Assembly: GCF_030035675.1 (NCBI RefSeq)
Contig: NC_084482.1
Coordinates: forward strand, 220,185,943 to 220,249,942
DNA from: Rhineura floridana
Lineage: Eukaryota; Chordata; Lepidosauria; Squamata; Rhineuridae
Direction: 5' to 3'
DNA length: 64,000 nt
How positions within the stretch are numbered: the first letter of the stretch is position 1; each line of letters starts with the position of its first letter. Below the pieces are notes generated by a model. That model saw only the letters and a program-made list of their open reading frames with translations. It was not told the DNA's origin and ran no database searches. Made by a program: the position numbers and the translations under genes. Shown here in pieces: positions 32,820 through 43,660 of this stretch.

Positions 32820-33880
32820 ACACAAACGGCCTTCGCTTTCTCCCTCTTCCCTTTTCAGCCACTCCCAGGCCAGGAAGGCTCCTGCACGGGAGGTATCCCC
32901 CCGTTGCCTACCGCACGCAAGTCACCCCTGCGTTGGATGGCGGTGCGAGCGCGCCGAGGTGTAGCGCGATCGGCGCAGGGCTTTGCAGTCGCAGCGGCTT
33001 CTCGAGGTGGCTGTGATATTTATTATTAATTTTATTTATTAATTCAATTTATATACCGCCCCATAGCCGAAGCTCTCTGGGCGGTTCACAACAAGTAAAA
33101 CATCTGATATACAATTAAAACCACATATCAAGCAATTTAAACATACATTAATGATATAAATTTTTTTTAAAACATATGTATACACATACAACTGCATATT
33201 AAGTATTAAAAAGCTAAAATACTAAAATGTGATGTCTGCTCCGGCGAAGGAGGAGGAGAAGGAGGGGGCTGCAGCCGTCCACCCCCGTGTCAGAGTGGGC
33301 AGAGTCTTGCACCCAGTGGGGAGAGGGTTGAAGCAGCGCGCTAGAGAGGAGAGCAGGCGCCCCGTCGTTTCTCCAGTCCGAGAGCTGGAGGGGCCCCTTG
33401 GAAAGCGAGATCGGGGGCCTGTGTTGGGAGAGTCGGTGCGCCAGGAGGCGGAGGGGGAGGGGAAGGGGGAGGGGACGGCTCCGGTGGTGCGGGGGGGGAA
33501 TGGCGTCGAGAGATTCCGGGGGGGGGGGAGAGACTGATTTACAAAGAGGTTAGTGGGAGGGGGCTCAAACTGGTCATTATTGGGGTTTTTTGTTAAACTT
33601 ATTGCATTTCCTCTGAAAGGGTAAATCGGGATGAAATCCGGCCGGCCTTTTGATGCCCCTGGCGTCGTGCAGACGCGTCAGAAACCTGCGGCGCACCCCC
33701 ATCGCGCAAGAAGAGTGGGTGGGTGGAGGGCGACCTGGAAGGCCTGAGTGCCCCCCTCGCCTCCGTCTCCCCAAGGAGGTGGTTGCTAGGCAGAGAGGCG
33801 CGCCTTATCTCTCCTGGTTTCTGGCTGCTGGCCGAGCCACTCCCGTCTGAAGTCTGGGCAGGGGATGGTTTCGAAGCCAA
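32820..33880. promoter_or_regulatory. CpG-rich block, copy D2 (candidate promoter)
   Basis: GC- and CpG-rich like 28,250-29,250, about 1.3 kb upstream of the gene 3 leader exon. It is split by an L2-type tail at about 33,012-33,227, flanked by a tgtgat repeat on both sides that fits a 6-bp target duplication. No conserved reading frame is seen between the two copies. Confidence 0.4.
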
Positions 33881-33907
33881 TGTCGCTGCAGAGGACGCAG
33901 CTGGTAG

Positions 33908-34131
33908 GAATGGAAAGATCCGGCTCTTTCGGTTCTCTCAGTTTCTCAACCCTCCAATGGAGAATTCAGTTCTCTACATTTCTGAAGCGATCTGTAGATT
34001 TTTTCTTATTAAATCCTCATGAAAATTCTCCACCCTTTTAGTGCTAATTTCTCCAAACCAACACCAATTGTGCATTTGATAAATTCTGCTTGAAATGCAA
34101 ACTGAATTGGAATTCTCGCCCATCCCTAGTA
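33908..34131. mobile_element. Non-autonomous hAT element, family H2 (short copy)
   Basis: taggaatggaaagatccggc to cgcccatcccta at the site matching 29537-29983. The same insertion, shortened by internal loss. Confidence 0.8.
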
Positions 34132-34440
34132 GCTAAAGACACTGGAAGGCTTTATACCGGGTTAGACCATTGGTCCAGCTGGCTCAGTCCAGCTGACTGG
34201 CAGTGGCTCCCAGTTCAGACTGGGGGCATTCCCAGCCCTGGTTTGGACCTGGGACCTCCTGTGGGCAGAGATGGTGCTTTCCCCCAGAGCTGGCATTGTT
34301 CCCTTAGCAGTAAAGCAGGATATAGTCCTCATGGTTCTGCATAGAGAGTTGAAATAGGAGCCCAGGAACCTGCCTTGCACTGAGTCAGACCATAGAGCTG
34401 TCTAGTTCAGTGTTACCTATACTGACTGGCAGCAACCCTC
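34132..34440 (-). mobile_element. tRNA-derived SINE pieces, family 1
   Basis: ataccgggttagaccattgg and a second start at 34,386 (gtcagaccatagagctgtct, acctatactgactggcagca), so two SINE pieces end to end on the minus strand. Confidence 0.6.
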
Positions 34441-34685
34441 CAGGACAGAAGCAATGCAGATTTTTCTGCCCCTGAGTTATGCTGCCACAAAGCTCTGGAG
34501 GAGTTCATTGGGCAAATCACCAAACTGCTTTTTAGCATCCCAGGAATGAATTCTGTCTCCTGAGGATGCCGCAGGAAATCATGTCTTGGGACCCTGGACC
34601 TGTGGCTAGATTCTCTCATGGGATCCCTTCCTCCTCTTAACAGGTAGCAGCTCTCCATCTTCATGTGGGCTAACGACTTTGCAAT

Positions 34686-34910
34686 TTTCACAGACCTCTG
34701 ATGGGAAAGCTGAAAGGTAGCGCTGCAGCTACCAGGGGGCGACCCACAGCTTCGATGCCAGAAAGACCAGCAGCAGTTGGGGGAAGGACGGGGAAGGCTT
34801 GGAGCAGGAGACCTTCCACAGGAGTGTTGACCCCCAGCTCGGACAGGAACAACAACACCTGGGTCACAACAGAGACGGACCCAAAGAGAGGAGACCCAGT
34901 AGGTTCCTTG
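34686..34910 (+). pseudogene. Decayed MHC class I alpha3 exon
   Basis: The sequence starts after gcaattttcacag, matching the alpha3 acceptor of the cassettes (gccatttttacag). It carries ggaaggacggggaaggcttg, gagcaggagaccttccacag, acctgggtcacaacagagac and ggacccaaag, which align with the TWRKDGEV-EQET-TYHTWLSIQIDPKD coding region of gene 3. The frame is not maintained and the Ig cysteines are not recognisable. It is a relic of a further class I copy just upstream of gene 3. Confidence 0.75.
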
Positions 34911-35191
34911 GGGTACGTGCCGGAGACTCCTGGAGAATCTGGTCTTAGACTGGGAGGAATTTGGTGGAAGACTAAGTGGGCAGGTGACATGTTGCACCCA
35001 GAAACACAGGAGATTTAGTGTGAGTCTTTGTTTGCTCAGAAATCACACAAAGCCGTCCCTGTGTCTAATAGTCTACTATAATAAGACTACTTGTGTAGGT
35101 TTTGAAATGAACTCCGTAAGAAGGACTTCTTGTGATCGCAATGCTTGTCTCCGTGCTGTAGTTCCCACCATCTCGGAGCAAGCGGATTATG

Positions 35192-35285
35192 ATGCAAGGA
35201 GAGCACAACAAAAGATTCAGGCTCATCCAGAGATTTGGCCTCTTGCTCCTGCAGATTCCTTTCTTCCTGCTGGAGGGTGGCGCAG
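35192..35285 (+). CDS. Class I gene 3 exon 1, signal peptide
   Basis: 94 bp from ATG to GCAG, followed by gtgag; 31 codons plus one base (phase 1). It reads MQGEHNKRFRLIQRF, then a hydrophobic core GLLLLQIPFFLL and EGGA, a typical leader. The first ATG of the hydrophobic frame was chosen as start. Confidence 0.8.
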
Positions 35286-35857
35286 GTGAGTACCTTCCAG
35301 TGGTGAAACCGTGAGGGAGGGTAGAACTTGTGCTCAACTCTGTGTGTGTGTGTGCGTGTGTGCACTCTTCCTCCTGTGTAAAAAGGAGAGGCGGATTTTG
35401 GTGAGTTGGGGGGAGAGGAGGGGCATGCAGAGTTGGCTCCATCCCTGCCCGCTCCCTCCACAACCTCTTACTCTGCACCTTGTGCAGCTGTACACACAGC
35501 ATAGTTGAAACTTTGCTGCTACAAGAGGCGCTGCTGCCCGGCAATTTGGGTGACTTTAAAAGAGGGTTATTCTGGAGGATAAGGTTATCAGTGTCCGTGT
35601 CCGAGGCAGAATGCTTCTGAATACCAGTTGCTGGGAATCTCACATGAGGAGCGTCCTGTGGTTGCGCTTGGGTCCTGCTTGGGGCCTTCCCATTGGGGCA
35701 TCTGGCTGGCCGCTCTCAGAACAGGATGTCGACTAGATGGGCTTTTTGCCCGATCCTGCAGCCACGCGGTCTCACCACAGTGCTCAGGGACATGCCTGTC
35801 AATCTCTCCTGGACAAACATCTTTTTCTGTCTCCCTAACTCTGCCCTTCTCTTGCAG

Positions 35858-36133
35858 CCTCCTCCTGGCACTCCCTCCGCTATCTATACGCTGCCACATG
35901 TGAACCTGGCCAGGAGCTGACCCACTTCTTCATCACGGAATACGTGGATGAACAGCTCGTTGCTTGTTATGACAGCGACAGCGGGCGGTACCTGCCGCAA
36001 TCCACATGGGTGGAAGAATTGGAAGAGGGCGATGCCCGCTACTGGGACATGGAGACAAAGGTGTCGCAGAGTGCGGAGGTGGACTTCAGGGTGAACCTGG
36101 TGACCTTGCGGACGCGCTATAACCAGAGTGGAG
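35858..36133 (+). CDS. Class I gene 3 exon 2, alpha1
   Basis: 276 bp, acceptor cttgcag, donor gtgag, phase 1-1. It reads ASSWHSLRYLYAAT ... YVDEQLVACYDSDSG ... ARYWDMET ... TRYNQSGG. Y7, Y59, R84 and the NQS glycosylation sequon are present. The helix is intact, with no stops. Confidence 0.93.
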
Positions 36134-36683
36134 GTGAGGGGAGCAGGATGGGGCACTTATTTCCCTGTTCGCCATGTTTGATGCTGTTGTATTATTTTAT
36201 ATAAATAACAAATTAATGCATCATTAATGCACTCCCGGCTGAGGTACAAGAGGCCCCATCTGCATTGGCATTCCGCCAGCTCTTGAAAGCGCCCTAGTTT
36301 AGATGAGCATTCCCTTGAGCTCTTTATCTGAACCTACTGTTTTAATTGCCCTTTTCCTTGCTTTAATTATTGTTGTTTTTAATGGGCTTGCTTTGCTTTG
36401 TGTTTTAATTGGTGTCCATTTTTTAACCTTTCTGTCATTGTTTTTCCTTTGTAAACCTTTGGCAATTGAGCAGTATATAAATCAATCAATAATAACACCT
36501 TCCTCTTTCAACAAGCCTTTTAAGTTGAGACCGTATCCCAGTCTGTATCTGTGTTGGAATTGCTTTTTAATATGTTTTTAAACATTTTCTTCTTCTTTTT
36601 GAAGTTTTTAAAGCTTTTAAAAATGCTTTTAAATATGTTTTGGTTTAATATATCTTAAAGTCTGTTTTTTATGATGTTTTAAC
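36134..36683 (+). other. Gene 3 intron 2, left part (L2-type 3' tails)
   Basis: T-rich sequence ending ggcaattgagcagtatataa and a (caat)n run at 36,480, an L2-like 3' end, then a second T-rich LINE 3' region up to the BovB piece. No gene. Confidence 0.5.
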
Positions 36684-36945
36684 ATGATGAAACTGAGGTT
36701 ATCAGACTTTGGACACATCATGAGAATACATGACTTCCTAGGAAAGACAATAATGCTGGGGAAAACAGAAGGGAGTAGAAAAAGAGGAAGGCCAAACAAG
36801 AGATGGATTGATTCCATCAAGGAAGCCACAGACCTGAACTTACAAGATCTGAACAGGGTGGTTCATGACAGATGCTCTTGGAGGTCGCTGATTCATAGGG
36901 TCGCCATAAGTCGTAATCTTGAAGGCACATAACAACAACAATAAA
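36684..36945 (+). mobile_element. BovB (RTE) LINE, ORF2 C-terminus
   Basis: The translation contains LSDFGHIMR, KTIMLGKTEGSRKRGRPNKR, WIDSIKEATDLNLQDLNR and RCSWRSLIHRVAIS, then an acaacaac tail. The GHIMR...GRP...W.DSI pattern is the BovB C-terminus. It is 5'-truncated. Confidence 0.85.
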
Positions 36946-37387
36946 TAATTTTAAAAAGCCGGCGGGATGCCAATACGGATGGCCAACCACATATTTCAGC
37001 AAGAAGTGCAGTCCATGGCACTGGTGCCACTAGTGGACAATCCCTCCCCCAACCCAGATGTGGGGGGAGGGGAGAGGTTGCTCTTTGATAGAAGGGAGGA
37101 GGGGGCCCCTCTCAGGAGAGATGCTTCACTCTCTAAGGGAGAGAGAGAGAGGCTACCACTTCAGCCTGCCCTTTTCATCCTGGGCCAGGAAATCTGAAAC
37201 CCCAACAAGAGAAGACCTTGCAGATTGGCTCTGTTGCTTGAGATGCTCCCCAACACCCTCCTCCCTGAATCAGTTTTGTTGTCTCTGGTGCAGTGGGGAG
37301 GAATCTCTGTGGCCCCCCAGATGTTTCTGGATTCCAACATCCCATAAGCCCCCTGGCCAGCCCTGGCCAATGGTCAGGGATGATGGG

Positions 37388-37575
37388 AGTTAGGGACATA
37401 GGGAAGCTGAGTCGGGCCATTGTTCAATCTAGCTCAGTATTGCCTGCACTGACTGGCAGCAGCTCTCCAGCATTTCAGGCAGGGAGTCTTCTTCCATCCT
37501 ATGAGGAGATGCCATTGGGGGATTGAACCTGGGACCTTCTGCATGCAAAGCAGATGCTCTACCATGGACCTAGGA
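37388..37575 (-). mobile_element. tRNA-derived SINE, family 1
   Basis: The plus strand reads cactgactggcagcagctct, ttgaacctgggaccttctgc (inverted B box), atgctctacca. Confidence 0.75.
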
Positions 37576-37769
37576 CCCTTCTCCAAAATTGGAGTTGGTC
37601 TAGGGACATCTGGACACCTGCAGGTTCCCCGGCCTTATTCTCAAAGGGTTGGAGATGGACAAGAGGTCTACCGGGGGGTTGGGAGGCCAGGGAAAGGGCA
37701 ACATTGGGAGCGGGGTGGTCGTGTGGTCCTGAACCCTCTGAGGCCTCTTCCTTGTGGTGTCTCCTCCAG

Positions 37770-38045
37770 GTTTCCACACCCTTCAGTGGCTGTACGGCTG
37801 TGAGCTGAGCAAGGATGGGCAGAAAGGAGGGTATGTGCAGTATGGCTATGACGGGAAGGACTTCCTCAGCCTGGACGGGGAGACCTGGACCTGGACAGCA
37901 GCCGACGTAGCAGCCCAGGTGTCCAAGAGGAAGTTGGAGGCTGAGCCAGTCTTCACCCAGTACCTGAAGGACTACCTGGGGGAAGAATGCATTCAGAGGC
38001 TGTAGAAATACCTGGACTACCGGAAGGGAGCCCTGCAAAGGGAAG
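37770..38045 (+). CDS. Class I gene 3 exon 3, alpha2 (in-frame stop)
   Basis: 276 bp, acceptor cctccag, donor gtgag, phase 1-1. It reads GFHTLQWLYGCEL ... VQYGYDGKD ... WTAADVAAQVSKRKL ... YLKDYLGEECIQRL, stop, KYLDYRKGALQRE. The disulphide cysteines, K146, Y159 and Y171 are kept. TAG at 38003-38005 replaces what is probably a CAG (Gln) codon, a single C-to-T change. Confidence 0.92.
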
Positions 38046-38495
38046 GTGAGGCTAGGAAATGGAGTGGGAGTACTCTGGGCGAGGGGGAGGCTCAGTTCTT
38101 ATACTCGCACATCCTTGTCATTATTCCAGTGGTAGAGAAAGGGGACTTTCGCCCCTTCAATTTACATTGGTGGTTGTCTGGTAGTTTCTGTAATTGATCT
38201 GAATTTTAAAACAAACAAACAAACTCTAAGTATCCTCAAAGTAGAAATCTAGCACGGCAAGAAGAGAGTTAGGGGATATCTTTCTCCCTGGTGTGCTGAC
38301 TTTCTACTTGCGGAGAGGTTTGGTGGAGCGTTGTACATGGGGAAGTATTAGAAATGGCCTCTCTCCCTCACACACAGGCTGAAGTTGCACAGTCAACTCT
38401 GCCTCGCTATTCGGCTGTGTGGCTAGAACCAGTGCAAGTGGCAGGAGCAGACTATCTGAGCAGCTGCAACTAGAACATAAAAACAACGTGACAAA

Positions 38496-38705
38496 TTATT
38501 ATTATTAATAATAATATTAATTTGGTTTATATTCCACCCTTCCTCTCAGTAGGGGCCCAGAGCAGCAAACAAAAGCACTAACGACACTCTAAAACATCAT
38601 AAAACAGACTTTACAAAGAAACTTCTTTAAACACATATTAAAACAAAAATCTTTTAAAACATCTTTTTTAAAAAGCTTTAAAAGCATATTTTAAAAACAG
38701 GTAGA
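38496..38705 (-). mobile_element. L2-type LINE/SINE 3' tail
   Basis: aataataatattaatttggt then tatattccacccttcctctc and A-rich decay, as at 26733-26950. Confidence 0.55.
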
Positions 38706-38951
38706 TTAGTGGCTGGGGTGTGTTCCTCATGAAATACATTTTATTATAGTGGCTGGAGAAATGCTTTTCTTTTCAGTTTTTTATATCTTTGAACTCTTGC
38801 ACATCACAGGTGTGTCCAATTTTGGGACAAGGGGGTGGGATTGGATGACCACACGGTGTTCCTTCCTGCTGCTAAATGCATTGTCCCTTCTCCCAGGCAC
38901 TGGAGAGGCCCTGTTAGCAATACTAACTCCATTGCTGCCATTCTTCTGCAG

Positions 38952-39236
38952 AGCCCCCGACAGTGACGGTGGCATGCAAGCTAGACTATGATGGCCAGGA
39001 GACCCTCATCTGTCGAGTCCATAGCTTCTATCCTAAGGAGATTGATGCTACATGGAGGAAGGACGGGGAGGTGTGGGAGCAGGAGACCTACCGCAGGGCT
39101 GTCGTCCCCAACTCAGACGGGACGTACCACACCTGGCTCAGTATCCAGATCGACCCCAAGGACAGGGACCGTTACCAGTGTCACGTGGAGCATGACAGTC
39201 TTCTGGAGCCTCTGGCTCTGGCCTGGGAGGAGCCTG
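38952..39236 (+). CDS. Class I gene 3 exon 4, alpha3 (Ig C1)
   Basis: 285 bp, acceptor ttctgcag, donor gtaag, phase 1-1. It reads EPPTVTVACKLDY ... LICRVHSFYPKEIDATWRKD ... SDGTYHTWLSIQIDPKD ... YQCHVEHDSLLEPLAL. Both Ig cysteines are present and there are no stops. Confidence 0.93.
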
Positions 39237-39874
39237 GTAAGAGAAGATGTCATGAGGACTAGACTGATTCACGGAGAATCAGGCTATCAGTGGCTACTAG
39301 CCACATTGTGAAGCTCTGCCTCCACTGTCAGAGACAGAATGCCTCTGCTGGGAATCACGAGAGAGGAGAGAGCTTTTGCACTCAGGTCCTGGTCGACCAC
39401 TATGAGAGTGGAATGCTAGACTAGAAGCGCCTTTGGACTCTTCTTACGTGTTGGAGAGCATTTGGAGCAAATGCCAGAGAATCCCTGGGAAGCAGAGGCA
39501 CCTTTCTATCAGGTGGAGGAGGGGCCAGAGCCTTCACAGCAGAGATGCCTGTCCTGCCAGGTCACTAGAGCCCGCTTAGTTCCCTGCAGTCTTCCCTAAA
39601 GGCCTGTGAAGCTGGACTCTGGTGCTCTCTGCAGGGCGGGAGTTGGGCAGTGTTGGGGCCACTGCAGAGGAGACCCTGCTTGTTGATTTATTCTTTACTT
39701 GTGTCCCGCCCTTCCTGCCAGAGGAGCCCAGGGTGGCTTGGTGCCCTCATGTTTGTTTTTCTTTCTCACATAGAACCGTTCCCGCTCTCAACTCCACAGA
39801 AACCCTTGCCGGTCTTTCCCCGCGACAGGGGGTGGATGAGGGCAGGGACTGGCCAGTGAGAGGTGTGTTCTGGT
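39237..39874 (+). other. Gene 3 intron 4, left part
   Basis: No coding sequence is seen. A short L2-like tail lies at about 39,680-39,740 (ttatttcttta-like, gtcccgcccttcctgccaga). Confidence 0.45.
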
Positions 39875-40261
39875 TTGGGATGGGTGAGAATTTTCAGACA
39901 GTTCACATTTTAAGCAGAATTTATCAAATTCACATTTTTGGAACCCCTATGAGAACCGAAACAGCAATCCTTAGAAATTCACATTTATTAGAATTTGGGG
40001 GTGCAATTTGCCAACTAAACAATATTTACAAAAATGCATATATGAGGGGAAAGTGTGCAAAAAAATGAATATATGCTTGAAAATAACAGGCAAAAATGCA
40101 TGATGTCATGATAAATGGCTTGCAAAAATGTGTGCCTTGGTTAAAACTGCTTATAAAAATGTGTCTATTAGGAGAAATTCAGAGTAAATGTCGGTGAATT
40201 TTCATGACAATTTTTTTTTTAAATCGAACCGAACCGAAATTGACAGATCTTTCCATCCCTA
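39875..40261. mobile_element. Non-autonomous hAT element, family H2
   Basis: 387 bp, ttgggatggg to ccatcccta, flanked by GTTCTGGT (39867-39874) and GTTCTGGC (40262-40269), a 7/8 match. It is in opposite orientation to the copy at 29537-29983. Confidence 0.88.
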
Positions 40262-40377
40262 GTTCTGGCTAGCTGGTTTTGCCCTGCAAACCTTGTGTGT
40301 GTCCTGACATGGGAGAATGTTGGGAGGAAGTTCCCCGCAATCTCTCTCTCTTTTTTTTGCTCTTTCCCCCATTTCAG

Positions 40378-40461
40378 CCTCCGTGCGCAGCTTGGGAGCC
40401 AGTTTGGGGGTTGTGGCTGTAGCTGTTGCCCTGACAGCGGTCATGATCATCCTATACATCG
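40378..40461 (+). CDS. Class I gene 3 exon 5, transmembrane
   Basis: 84 bp, acceptor atttcag, donor gtaagt, phase 1-1. It reads ASVRSLGASLG, then a hydrophobic run VVAVAVALTAVMIILYI, a single membrane span. It is homologous to 19065-19154. Confidence 0.88.
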
Positions 40462-40504
40462 GTAAGTAAACTGTGAAGGGAGATTCGTTCTGCAAGGGAC
40501 TCTG

Positions 40505-40700
40505 AATGAGGATGTTGCCTTACGCTGAGTCAGACTCCCTGGTCTATCTAGCTCACTATTGCCTATACTGGCTGGCAGGGGCTCCCTAGGGTTTCAGACA
40601 GGGAGCCTCTCCCAGTCCTGGAGATGCCATTGGGGGTTGAACCTGGGGCCTCCTGCGTGCAAGGCAGATGCTCTGACGACAGAGCTACGGGCCTTCCCCT
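40505..40700 (-). mobile_element. tRNA-derived SINE, family 1
   Basis: The plus strand reads gccttacgctgagtcagact, gcctatactggctggcaggg and ggttgaacctggggcctcct (inverted B box). Confidence 0.75.
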
Positions 40701-41489
40701 GACAACTTGGTTTCTGTGGCTGCGGCAGGTGCTAACTGCCCAATCCGTAAAGGGAGAGCTTTATTTCTCTCTCCCCTCTCCCCCACCATATCTGCCAGTC
40801 CAGGTGGGCCAGCCACATAAGGGGCTCTCAAGCAGACTTCCACCACACTTCCCTTATGTTCCCCTCTAACTTTGGGTGCAAAGCAAATGCCTCTGAGCAG
40901 GAGCAGAGAGAGGGCATCGACTTGGCCCCCACGGAAGCTCAAGGTAGCTTGCTTTCCCCTGTCGAATCCCTCAGGTACTCACATGTAGCATGAGGGGAAA
41001 ATACCCCTTTTCAGTCTGGCATAAGCACATGGGAGGACCGTAACACTTAATTTTCAGAGGTTTTCCTAACAGGATTTAAGGAGGCATGAGGGGAACAGGT
41101 GCCTGGAGGAGAATTAATGGTTCAGGTCTACCTTCCATGGCTGGACAACAGATGTCCTTGTTTGGTCCTCCAAAAGTCCACTCCACCCACCCACCCAGAG
41201 TGCTGCTTCCAGAGGGATGGCAGAGAGACAGTGGATTTGTGTACTAGCAAAGCATGTGCATGTTGAAGGCTTTCCAAGTCTACAAGTGAGACTTCCATGG
41301 AGGACTACTGGGACATCCCCCACTCTTCCCCAGTGGCTGTTGTCAAGAGATGACACTTACTGGGTTGACTGACCTTTAGCCAGTCACTGCTTCTCAGCCG
41401 AGCCTACCTCACAGGGTTGCTGCGAGGATAAAATGGAGAGGGGGAGAATCATGTGCACCCCCTTGAGCTCCTTGCAATCATAAAATTAA

Positions 41490-41968
41490 GAATCGTAGAA
41501 TCACAGAATCGTGGAGTTGGGGCCTCTAAGGCCATCAAGTCCAACCTCCTGCTCAATGCAGGAATCCAAATTAAAGCATCCCCGATGGGGCTGTCCAGCT
41601 GCCTCTTGAAAACCTCCAGTGTTAGAGAGCCCACCACCTCCCTAGGTCATTGGTTCTATTGTACTGCTCTAACAGGAGGTTTTTCCTGATGTTCAATCCG
41701 AATCTGGCTTCCTGCAACTTGAGCCCATTATTCCGTGTCCTGCAGTCTGGGATGATCGAGAAGAGATCCTCGCCCTCCTCTGTGTGACAACTTTTCAAGT
41801 ACTTGAAGAGTGCTATCGTATCTCCCCTCGGTCTTCTCTTCTTAAGGCTACACATGCCCAGTCTCTCCTCATAAGGTTTTGTTTCCAGTCCCCTGATCAT
41901 CCTCACTGCCCTCCTTTGAACCAGTTCCAGTTTGTCTGCATCCTTCTTAAAGTGTGGTGTCCAGTAGA
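41490..41968 (-). mobile_element. CR1 LINE 3' end
   Basis: agaatcgtagaatcacagaa at the left is the reversed CR1 terminus. The minus-strand translation has CRTRNNGLKLQEARFGLNIRK-type sequence, the CR1 ORF2 C-terminus. Confidence 0.85.
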
Positions 41969-42079
41969 GATTGGTTGGGAGGATGTAGAGTCTGAGAGCC
42001 TTGTCTTGGAGCCAGGGGTAGGACTGGAGGAGCTCTGGAGGCCCTTTACAGCACTGACTATCTGATTCTGTCTCTGCAG

Positions 42080-42112
42080 GGAAAAGACAAGCTGCCTAGA
42101 ATGCAGGATGGG
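42080..42112 (+). CDS. Class I gene 3 exon 6, cytoplasmic (in-frame stop)
   Basis: 33 bp, acceptor tctctgcag, donor gtgagt, phase 1-1, the standard length of class I exon 6. It reads GKRQAA and then TAG (42097-42099), NAGW. The stop would give a six-residue tail. It could be the natural end of a short tail or a second lesion. Confidence 0.75.
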
Positions 42113-42399
42113 GTGAGTGGCGAATAATTCTCTCTTTGTAACATCGCTACAAGACAGGGTGGCTCTGGGGTGGAGCAACTTTGGGCCAAGCCTCCTGTTC
42201 CATGGCAGGGTGGCTGGAAACGGTCTGGGTCCATGTTGCACGCATGGATTTATTTCTGAAGCCATTTTTTAAAAAAATCCCATGGAAATAAGGTTCCCTG
42301 AGTGACTTAAACATCAATAATAAGTCTGTCCCTGCCCTCAGATTTCCAACTTAAAAGGCAAGACAGAGAAGGGAAAATAAATAAAGGGTTTGAGAGGAA

Positions 42400-42735
42400 C
42401 GAGGAAGAAAGCCAGGCTGCTTCTCTCATTTGTTTACTACAAGGAGGCATTTCTGGAGTAGCTCAGGAAACGAATACCTGAGAGACAGGCCTCCATTCGG
42501 CCACCTTTACTCCAAGGCCCTCCTTGGTCTTCCGTATTGCGTGTCTGTCCAGCGTGCTTTATCTTGAAGTTCAGGGTGGGCAGCGCTAGGCTGCAATCCT
42601 ACACCTGGGAGGGAGCCCCGTTGGACTCAAATGGGGCTGGCTTCCCAGTAGACATGCATAGGGATGCACTTGTTTAAAACTATGCAATCTAAGCAATTGA
42701 TGGCAAAGGGATGAGGAGCTTTAATGGTCTGATAT
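42400..42735. repeat. Intron duplication, copy E1
   Basis: Near-identical to 45,205-45,540 (E2): shared gtagctcaggaaacgaatac, gccctccttggtcttccgta, tttgtgcgtgtctgtccagc-type stretches. Both lie in gene 3 between exons 6 and 7. Confidence 0.9.
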
Positions 42736-42786
42736 GTAGGTTAAGAAGAAATGTTGGAGATAATCAGCTTGATTGAAGGAAAGAGG

Positions 42787-42787
42787 G

Positions 42788-42826
<39 letters not shown>

Positions 42827-42828
42827 GG
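42787..42828. repeat. (GT)n(GA)n microsatellite
   Basis: gtgtgtgt followed by gagagaga and a G run. E2 has the matching GT array at about 45,588-45,611. Confidence 0.95.
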
Positions 42829-42849
42829 GGGGGGGGAACGACTGAAGAG

Positions 42850-43660
42850 ACCCCGATTCTCCTCACAGAGCCACAATTTGCAGAGGTCCCTGGGAAGAGG
42901 GATTGATCATTAAACCACTTTAAGCAGTTGTAGCTCCCTGAAGGGAATAGAGGCCTCCTAATAACTCTCAGCACCCTTCTTAAACTACACTTCCCAGGAT
43001 TCTTCGGGGCAGCCAAAGAATAAAGTGTAATAAATGTATTGTGTGAATGTGGCCTAAGGCAGCTTCTGCAGTCCCAGACCACTGTGAGGTCTGTGTAGGT
43101 AGACGTAATGCAGGAATGAGCCAGCTGTGGGTGTGCCAAGAAGCCTCTTTTGAATCTGCCAGATCCTTTCCCTGTTTTTGAAAAAATGCACTGTATCCTA
43201 ACTTTTATTTATTATTTACTTATTGCATTTATATCCCACCTTCTTCTCCAAGGAGCTCGTGGTGGCATACGTGGTTCTCCCCCTCCTCATTTAATCCCCA
43301 CAACGACCCTGTGAGGCAGGGTAGGCTGAGAGACAGTGACTGGCCCAAAGTCACCCAGTGGGGTTCATGGCTGAGTGGGGATTTGAACCCTGGTCTCCCA
43401 AGTCCTAATCCAACACCCCAACCATCACAGCATGCTGGCAAAGTGACAGTTTGCAGAAGGGTAGTAATGTTTGTCACTTTGGCTACAAGTCTAAACCTGC
43501 AATCCAATACATGTCTATGCAGAAGTGAGCTCCATTGTGTTCAATGGGACTCCCAGGTAAGTATTGTGCTGGAAATTCACCGGAGAAATTTGGAGGCCAG
43601 GTCAAGCAAGAACTTCTTTATTGAAGAATAATTTGATTAGAATACGTGCATGCAAGGAGA
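42850..43660. repeat. Duplicated block F1 (second copy near 49.1-50.2 kb)
   Basis: This shares collinear landmarks with 49,130-50,175: gaagagggattgatcatt, cttctgcag.cccagaccact, catgctggca.agtgacagtt, aattcaccggagaaatttgg/aattcaccagagaaatttgg and tcaagcaagaacttctttat. F2 is interrupted by a BovB insertion. Confidence 0.8.
43205..43445 (-). mobile_element. CORE-SINE (MIR-like)
   Basis: The plus strand has ccctgtgaggcagggtaggc, ctggcccaaagtcacccagt and gatttgaaccctggtctccc, the reversed MIR-type core with B box. Confidence 0.75.

Larger units (their letters stand above)
30915..34395. repeat. Segmental duplication, copy D2
   Basis: This is the second copy of the 26,545-30,270 block, interrupted by an inverted class I intron-like piece (31,150-31,690) and an L2 tail in the CpG block. 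Its right end is about 800 bp before the leader exon of class I gene 3. Confidence 0.85.

Noticed and set aside
35000-35191. Class I promoter modules (enhancer A, ISRE, X/Y boxes) for gene 3
   Set aside because: I could not find a convincing spaced set of these motifs; only a weak TATA-like tataataag near 35,078.
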